Assembly: GCA_016490735.1 (NCBI GenBank)
Contig: JAEMWC010000099.1
Location: forward strand, 335,001-399,000
Source of the DNA: Pachyseris speciosa
Lineage: Eukaryota > Cnidaria > Anthozoa > Scleractinia > Pachyseridae
Reading direction: 5' to 3'
DNA: 64,000 nucleotides
Part shown: positions 59,401 through 64,000 of the stretch, piece after piece
Layout of the letters: the number at the start of each line of letters is the position of its first letter
Numbering within the stretch: position 1 is the stretch's first letter
Translations under genes and position numbers: made by a program
Notes under the pieces: model-generated
What the model saw: only the letters and a program-made list of their open reading frames with translations
Databases searched by the model: none
What the model was told of the DNA's origin: nothing

Positions 59401-62400
59401 ATATGCCAAAGCAGAGTGAGTTTAGAGATATTTTGGATTTTATGGCAAAAAAGCGATATACGCCCCTTTTTCAGAACACCCTTTAATTGATCATTCAGTC
59501 GATTAATTGGGTGGTTGATCTATTGATTGGTTGATTGATTGACTGATTGAATGAGAGATGGTTTGGTTGATTGACTGATTGATTGGTTGATTGACTGATT
59601 GATTAATGAACTGACTGCCTGATGCATGATTGATGGCTTGATTGATTAAAGGATTGACCGGTTTAATGGTTGAAATACAGGTGTGTTATTAAAAAAAAAA
59701 AGATAAACAAAATGAAATCTGTGTACCTTTCCTCTCACTGCCACAGGCTCACGTACATGTATAAGTAACTGCTACATCTGTGAAGCATGCCAGTGAAGTG
59801 CTCTTAGATGTTTGTTTGATTAATGTGAATTCCTCTGTGTTCTCAGTATGCCCGACTTGTGGAGATTGTAGGTGCACATGATCTGGCTGTGGGAATAACT
59901 CTTGGAGCTCATCAGTCAATTGGCTTCAAAGGAATTCTACTTCATGGAAACAAAGTTAGTTGATAGAACAACAAAGAGTATATGTACATACATGTATATG
60001 TACATCAGTTCAGGTGGAATGATGCATACATAATGATACAGTACACTGTCAATATTAGATGAAAAATTATGGCAATGCCCCTAACAAATTTGCCAGACAA
60101 TATGTACAGTGTACTGTAGTTTTATTAAGAACTAATATTCGCACCTTTCTACTCACCTCTTTCTTTCAAATTCCATGCAGATTCCAATTGAAGGGCTGAG
60201 GGCATAACTGACCCAAATGACTTCTAGGGCCTTTTTTGTATATGCTTTTTCTTGAAAAGCAATGGAAAATGGTCAAAATAAAATTGTGGGGCAATTTTGT
60301 TCTATTGAATCAAAGGCCACATGCAAACATTCAGCTGATTTGGATGAAAAAAAAAAGCCCTAAAAGTCATTTGGGTCGGTTATGCTCTCAGCCCTTCAAC
60401 TGAAAGTATTGATTTTATCATATAATCCTGACTTGATCTATTGTAGTACCACATGATTGTACAATGTACATGTACACATGAGGTAACAATATATAATGCA
60501 TCACTAACCAACAAAGCCATTGTGATTGACAAAAAGTAAAATAATCAGAATTTAGTTTTGTTTAGTTACATGTATGTGTGTTACATGTAAATATAGTGGT
60601 GATATTGTTTAACCATAAATGTGCACTGTTTTGTTCCAATGTAGTGTTGGATAAAATATTTGGTGCACTACAATACTGGTAATTTTTAATATTATGGACA
60701 GGGTTTCTTGTTAATACTGATTTATTTTCTTTTTAAGGAACAAAGAGAGAAGTACTTGCCCTTGGTAAGCAAATCATGTTTCAATAACATCTTACATACA
60801 TGCATGTACAGTGTAATAAAAACCGTGTTACCAATAGCCATCCACTGCTGAGTTGGCTTAGTTGGTAGAGCACCGGACTGTTGGTCACCGAAACCTTTGC
60901 GGAGGCTGTATGCACCACTTGGCAATGAGGAATAATGATGATGATGTTTCTGTTAGTCTGTATTAATTTTACCGACTGTTTTCACATAATTTCCCAAAGG
61001 ACTTTGTTTTGCTTGTTTTTTCTTCTATGAAAATTGTGAGGTTTGCATTTTCCATTGAAGACTTATTTCAAATTATAGTTTAATGTTAACTTGTCTTGTG
61101 CACATAGGTTGCACCCTGTGAAAAAATGGCAGCATTCTGTTTAACAGAGCCATCAAGTGGATCTGATGCTGGGGTAGGTACACTTTTTCTATCAGGGGCG
61201 GATCCAGAAAATCCATAAAGAGGGGGGCCGAAGAAATAAATAAAACCGCCTGATGCAGAATACCACTTAAAAGTCGGTTGGTTACCGAAGCTTTTTGAAA
61301 AACTACATGAAAAAAGGGGGGCCGTGGCCCCCTCGCCCCCACCCCTAAATCCACCACTGTCTACTGTGCTCAAGTAAGTACCATTTTGTGCATGTGAGAA
61401 CCTTTTTTTTTTTTTTTTTTTTTTTAATTGCAAGAACACATAGTTACTTACATTGTACTTACCCTACTTATAGAATATGACACAGTACTTACTCCACTTA
61501 CGATACGATACAACACTTACTGTACTTACAGTACAATACAATATTTACTCTACTACTTACACTATCTTTACCATGCGATTCTTACATAATTACATTACAT
61601 TACATTACAAGGATACCGTTCTGCTAACGCTGTAAAATACAACATCTTTCACTACTAACCTAGCAACATTGCAAATTACATTACAGCATTGTATAAAACA
61701 ACTGCGGGGAGGGGGTGAGAACTTAAGCCAAATTTGTTGAAACGTCTTGCCCAGTAGCGTCTACTGTTTTAATGATACAATACAATACAATATTCTTTAT
61801 TTAATGAAGGTGACGTAATTAACCCAATGAGTTATCTAACTTACGGCCTTCAAAGAACATCATCAGATGAGAGATAGACCATCACACCGGGAACTACGTC
61901 CCCTACTCTTTTCGAACAGTGTGTGGGTTCTTTTACGTCCCACAGAATCAATTATGAAGAGTTGTGAGACGGGGCCTACGGTTTATCGTCCTTATCCGAG
62001 AAGACTAGAAAGTCTAACCATTTGCAGATGTAATTACAAAGGCAGCACTATCTCCTTAGGATTTCATCGAAAGAGTTAGAAATTTTCTGTAGATCAGTCA
62101 TGCAATTTGACTAGTGCTGGCATGCATTCTCATTCACCTTTATGGTCGTAATACCCTGAAATTTAAATCAAGGGGGGCGAAACCCTGCATTCATGATTTC
62201 AACCGACTGATTTGGCTCAACATTAACTGCAACAGACTGGTTTCGCTCAGCAACATTGTTACGTACATGTAACACGTACTTACAGTAAACCTTCAGATGG
62301 GCATCATTTAATTAACCATTGCTTTCATCCACGTTTGTACGATAGTCCATACGGTCACGAGCTGAACTAAGCAAGGATGGGAAACACTATATCCTCAATG

Positions 62401-63458
62401 GAGGCAAGCTTTGGTGAGTAATACGTACATGTGATTACAGTTAGTATGTTTATTGAGTTACCACACAGGGATGTCATTCAGGGCCAGGGGCGGGCCACAA
62501 CAACAACAACAACCACAAAACTATAATCGCTGATTACTTAATCCGTGGCTACGTTTGCATAACTACAGCGCAAAATACACCTTATTCCAAAATGGCGGCA
62601 AATTTATTATTCTTTGGTTTGCGTGTTAATTAGCTCTCTTTGCCTCATTTTCACTTCAAAATTATTTTGTATTTTGTACATGTTGACGAGGCAAAAAGGG
62701 CTAATTCACATACAAACAAAAGAATAATAAATTGGTCGCCATTTTGGAATAAGGTGTATAAACCCCACCACTTTGGGGCAGCCCTTGACCACGACTGTTA
62801 ATGACTGCAGTTTGCATGTACTATACAACTACCGACCCAGACTCTATTTTAGTAGCAGGTTTGGAACTCCATGGATGCGAGTTTTTATTATCAATCAATC
62901 CGGGCATTGATTGCTGTCTTGATAATAAGTAATCTTACCTGGGCATGCGCTTGTATTTTTACTTCCACAGGATCAGTAATGGAGGACTAGCCGACATTTT
63001 CACCGTGTTTGCTCAGGTACAAACTACCACTGCCATGTACTTGATCGTCTCGCCTCCTCGGTTAATTTGAAGATTAAGCATATTTTTCTGCTAGTGCCTT
63101 TCTTCTTTGCAAAGCAAGTTTCTAAACCTGTTCCTGGAAATATCTGGCGTTGTGGATAGAAGAAGGGACGAAGGGTGCATAATCAGATTTAAAAGCTGTT
63201 ATGAAATGCGCGCAGATGACTGGACGCAAATCATAGGGGTCAGACTTAGAACAAAGAACTAAAATGGAGGGTATAACTTACTACTGAAAATTACTATGTC
63301 TTTTCGGTGGCAATTTTATGGCTTGTGAAACAATTGACTGGTTCTAACTAGCGCTATGCTTACGTGTTTAAGACTCCAGTGACGGACGAAAAAACAGGTG
63401 AAACCAAAGAGAAAGTAACAGCATTCATTGTCGAGAGAGGATTTGGAGGCGTGACAAG
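50345..63458 (+). CDS. Very-long-chain acyl-CoA dehydrogenase (ACADVL), 5' twelve exons, continues past window
   Basis: First step of mitochondrial beta-oxidation of long-chain acyl-CoAs: FAD-dependent formation of the trans-2-enoyl-CoA at the inner membrane (family knowledge). Twelve exons with consistent phases give ~278 residues. Residues 1 to ~52 are rich in Arg/Ser with almost no acid at the start ([20 protein letters not shown]), a mitochondrial transit peptide. [14 protein letters not shown] and QVFPFPEVLD match the VLCAD start better than ACAD9. [20 protein letters not shown] and [12 protein letters not shown] form the helical N-terminal domain. [13 protein letters not shown] (201-213) fits the acyl-CoA dehydrogenase signature, and [15 protein letters not shown] the FAD-contact strand. 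The catalytic glutamate and C-terminal membrane-binding part lie outside. Introns are 0.3-3 kb and mostly carry fold-back transposons. Confidence 0.95.
51329..51526. mobile_element. MITE with AGTATAAATCTACTAG ends, ACADVL intron 1 copy
   Basis: The fullest of three copies (198 bp), with GGTGGCCGTTTCTTAGTG in the middle. It is followed by a second short inverted pair, GCTCTCGATTTCTATC and GATAGAAATCAAGAGC (to ~51610). Confidence 0.8.
52104..52292 (-). mobile_element. Hammerhead-bearing dispersed repeat, copy C
   Basis: GGATACCTCACAAATTAATG through AGGGCACTAAGGCCACATGG matches copy B. The right outer inverted repeat is missing. Confidence 0.7.
52217..52281 (-). ncRNA. Hammerhead ribozyme motif, copy C (mutated core)
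   Basis: Minus strand: GCAUUAGCUAUGCCAUG, core CUCAUGA (G5 is C), GGCC-UAACAA-GGCC, AAA where GAA is needed, ACAGCUGU, C, CAUGGCUUCUAAUGC. Stems I, II and III are preserved, but two essential core bases are changed, so it is presumably inactive. Confidence 0.65.
53469..53526 (+). CDS. ACADVL exon 2
   Basis: The acceptor CCTTTTCAG ends at 53468. It encodes [19 protein letters not shown]. The donor CCTAAG|GTGAGT is phase 0. The rest of the transit/linker region. Confidence 0.8.
53974..54415. repeat. Direct repeat pair in ACADVL intron 2
   Basis: ATCTACTTACTGAACCATGC, AAACACAGTTTGCCA and CAGCTTTTAACACGCATCTC (53980-54045) recur with few changes at 54347-54410. Between them, GAGTCGGAATCAAACCAACG (reverse: GGTTTGATTCC-like B box) hints at a tRNA-derived insertion. 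Confidence 0.6.
54701..54779 (+). CDS. ACADVL exon 3
   Basis: The acceptor TTTATAG ends at 54700. It encodes [26 protein letters not shown]. The donor GAAG|GTAAAT is phase 1. VLCAD-specific N-terminal block. Confidence 0.92.
55110..55184. repeat. ~20-bp tandem repeat, four units
   Basis: ACTGGATTGAAGGAAAATAG and three variants (ACTGCATTGAAGAAAAATGA and others) stand head to tail in ACADVL intron 3. Confidence 0.8.
55299..55363 (+). CDS. ACADVL exon 4
   Basis: The acceptor TTTCATGCAG ends at 55298. It encodes [22 protein letters not shown]. The donor GAG|GTTTGT is phase 0. Confidence 0.92.
55951..56043 (+). CDS. ACADVL exon 5
   Basis: The acceptor GATCTTGCAG ends at 55950. It encodes [31 protein letters not shown]. 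The donor CTGCAG|GTATAT is phase 0 and is repeated twice more downstream by a 42-bp tandem repeat. Confidence 0.93.
56041..56158. repeat. 42-bp tandem repeat duplicating a splice donor
   Basis: Units start at 56041, 56083 and 56125, each beginning CAGGTATA and ending CTGCTG or CTGCCA. The first three bases are the last codon of exon 5. See the separate finding. Confidence 0.9.
56298..57420. mobile_element. 1123-bp fold-back transposon with ~245-bp inverted repeats and exact 10-bp duplication
   Basis: CAATTTGCAC stands exactly on both sides (56288-56297, 57421-57430). The element starts GGGTCGGTACATTTCACTG and ends with its exact complement. The arms continue for ~245 bp and contain six tandem copies of ATGGACTACC-like 12-14 mers. 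Inner segments (CGTGGGTCTTTTCCCCAGTT against AACTGGGGAATAGACCCACG) pair too. Long inverted ends plus 9-10 bp duplications suggest MULE; no transposase inside. Lies in ACADVL intron 5. Confidence 0.92.
57499..57540 (+). CDS. ACADVL exon 6
   Basis: 42 nt: [14 protein letters not shown]. The acceptor TAATCATAG ends at 57498; the donor is CTCAG|GTATGC. Phase 0 on both sides. Confidence 0.93.
57779..59481. mobile_element. Fold-back MITE split by a nested TTAA element
   Basis: The outer ends GGGTGTTCTG and CAGAACACCC are inverted. Without 57794-59086 the unit is ~410 bp with ~170-bp arms (CCAAATCTCACTTAATTCAC and CAGAAATGAAGCTCTGCACT pair with the segment at 59366-59450). Lies in ACADVL intron 6. 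Confidence 0.85.
57794..59082. mobile_element. 1289-bp TTAA-flanked element nested in a MITE
   Basis: GGTGGCTGGTACC at the left and GGTACCAGCCACC at the right are exact inverted ends, with TTAA on both sides (57790-57793, 59083-59086). The size is typical of a non-autonomous piggyBac or Kolobok derivative. No long frame inside. Confidence 0.88.
59487..59680. repeat. (GATT)n-like degenerate tandem repeat
   Basis: Many TTGATTGATTGACTGATTGA variants; simple sequence next to the nested element, also seen at 57754-57775. Confidence 0.8.
59847..59954 (+). CDS. ACADVL exon 7
   Basis: The acceptor GTGTTCTCAG ends at 59846. 36 residues, [20 protein letters not shown] through ILLHGNK. The donor is AACAAA|GTTAGT. 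Phase 0. Confidence 0.95.
60185..60402. mobile_element. 218-bp MITE with ~46-bp inverted repeats, ACADVL intron 7
   Basis: CAATTGAAGGGCTGAGGGCA...GACCCAAATGACTTCTAGGG at the left pairs with CCCTAAAAGTCATTTGGGTC...GCTCTCAGCCCTTCAACTG at the right. Confidence 0.85.
60738..60764 (+). CDS. ACADVL exon 8 (27-nt micro-exon)
   Basis: EQREKYLPL only. The acceptor CTTTTTAAG ends at 60737; the donor is CCCTTG|GTAAGC. Phase 0; too short for gene finders without homology. Confidence 0.92.
60845..60930 (+). mobile_element. tRNA-like head of a SINE fragment, ACADVL intron 8
   Basis: TTGGCTTAGTTGGTAGAGCA resembles a tRNA A box; a convincing B box is lacking. It is followed by (GAT)n. It could be a decayed tRNA pseudogene or SINE. 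Confidence 0.4.
61108..61173 (+). CDS. ACADVL exon 9: family signature
   Basis: [22 protein letters not shown]. The acceptor GCACATAG ends at 61107; the donor is TGGG|GTAGGT. Phase 0. A hAT-like MITE starts 19 bp into the next intron. Confidence 0.95.
61193..61359. mobile_element. hAT-like MITE, ACADVL intron 9
   Basis: CAGGGGCGGATCCAG and (reverse complement of right end) CAGTGGTGGATTTAG are inverted ends, with GGGGGGCC and GGCCCCC blocks inside. The flanks (TCTAT, TCTAC) give no clean 8-bp duplication. Confidence 0.65.
61770..62080 (+). repeat. Probable dispersed repeat, ACADVL intron 9
   Basis: Contains GAACTACGTCCCCTACTC, TTTTCGAACAGTGTGTGGGT, TACGTCCCACAGAATCAATT and AAGTCTAACCATTTGCAGAT. 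I recognise this string as common in anthozoan sequence, from memory only; no second copy is in the window. Preceded by (ATACA)n. Confidence 0.4.
62346..62413 (+). CDS. ACADVL exon 10
   Basis: [23 protein letters not shown]. The acceptor TACGATAG ends at 62345; the donor is CTTTG|GTGAGT. Phase 2 out. Confidence 0.93.
62578..62756. mobile_element. 179-bp mariner-type MITE with TA duplication, ACADVL intron 10
   Basis: CACCTTATTCCAAAATGGCG at the left and its near-exact complement at the right form ~70-bp inverted repeats, running through AATTTATTATTCTTTGGTTT. TA flanks both ends (62576-62577, 62757-62758). Confidence 0.88.
62971..63016 (+). CDS. ACADVL exon 11
   Basis: Completes W, then [15 protein letters not shown]. 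The acceptor ACTTCCACAG ends at 62970; the donor is CTCAG|GTACAA. Phase 0 out. Confidence 0.94.
63373..63458 (+). CDS. ACADVL exon 12
   Basis: [28 protein letters not shown] plus two bases. The acceptor GTGTTTAAG ends at 63372; the donor is ACAAG|GTAAAT. Phase 2 out; the next exon is outside the window. Confidence 0.94.
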
Positions 63459-63699
63459 GTAAATACATATACCGTCTATTCTGTTAGATAAAAGTGGCCA
63501 GATTTGTATTATTGTACCTAATTATAAGTGTACAACTTCAACGATCAAAAGTATGTTACCGCCCTCTCACGCACTACGCGAAGCGCTTTGCGCACTACTT
63601 TAATCGACACTGTAGCAAATCAAATCAAAAGCAAATCAATTTATTTAAGCTCGATAGCGTGAGGAGTGGCTGCCCAATCTCCTGAGCCGGGGGCTCATA

Positions 63700-63710
63700 T
63701 ATTAAACGTC

Positions 63711-63741
<31 letters not shown>

Positions 63742-63793
63742 GTGTTGGTTTTTGAGGAGAGGGGAAAACCGGAGTAACCGGAGAAAATCCTCG

Positions 63794-63824
<31 letters not shown>

Positions 63825-63918
63825 AAGCCACATATGACGTCGAATCCGGAAATCGAAGCCGCGCCAAATTGGTGGAAGGCGAGTGCTCTCACCACTGCAC
63901 CAACCCTGCTCCCCCAAC
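63700..63918 (-). mobile_element. tRNA-derived SINE, ACADVL intron 12
   Basis: On the minus strand it starts with A-box-like TTGGTGCAGTGGTGAGAGCA, then a B-box-like GGCTTCGATTTCC, then the core GATTTTCTCCGGTTACTCCG and AAAAACCAACA shared with 31295-31547. The tail is near 63700. Confidence 0.8.
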
Positions 63919-64000
63919 AGCGCGCAAAGGCTAAAAAACTGCACACGTGTTGCGGCTGAAATATCTCGCGCGATGTTGTTGATGATGATGGTGATGATAA

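Noticed and set aside
61170..61210. Exon extension past GATGCTGGGG at ACADVL exon 9
   Set aside because: The GTAGGT donor at 61174 keeps the reading frame with exon 10 (DAG|SIRSR), while reading on enters a MITE.

Overview
The window looks like nuclear DNA of an animal. Coding exons are short and separated by GT-AG introns, about 2-3% of the sequence is coding, there are no operons, and fold-back transposons, SINE-like repeats and microsatellites are dense. Several repeats (a GGGTACT-ended element with inner copies of CCCTATTTCAGACC, a tRNA-headed SINE with a CTCCGG-rich core, and MITEs with long inverted repeats) remind me of stony-coral or other anthozoan genomes. That placement is from memory and is an inference; the protein genes only say metazoan.

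Four protein genes are well supported. Two are single-coding-exon class A (rhodopsin-like) GPCRs that are close paralogues on opposite strands: 8940-10061 (+) and 23389-24474 (-). Between them lies a six-exon UDP-glucuronosyltransferase-like gene (13128-22063, +), whose spliced exons give a complete 519-residue protein with signal peptide, UGT signature, C-terminal membrane anchor and KxKxx ER-retrieval tail. At the right end, twelve exons (50345-63458, +) encode the first ~278 residues of the mitochondrial very-long-chain acyl-CoA dehydrogenase (ACADVL); the gene continues past the window.

Region by region: 1-8.9 kb has no recognisable gene; 8.9-24.5 kb is the GPCR-UGT-GPCR cluster; 24.5-31 kb is AT-rich and nearly empty; 31-37.5 kb holds two copies of a ~2-kb mobile unit around a broken CR1/L2-like non-LTR retrotransposon; 37.5-50 kb is gene-free but full of MITEs, nested insertions, a piggyBac-like remnant and a large palindrome; 50-64 kb is ACADVL, most of whose introns carry at least one fold-back element.

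The most interesting non-coding signal is a dispersed repeat family (three copies) that carries, on the minus strand, the sequence and base-pairing of a type I hammerhead self-cleaving ribozyme with a very short palindromic stem III, as known from Penelope-like retroelements and retrozymes. One copy has a complete fold with one core substitution, one has an intact core but has lost one strand of stem I, and one has two core substitutions. A second, different hammerhead-like motif lies 130 bp from one of them. I see no CRISPR array, prokaryotic operon or clear novel multi-gene system.
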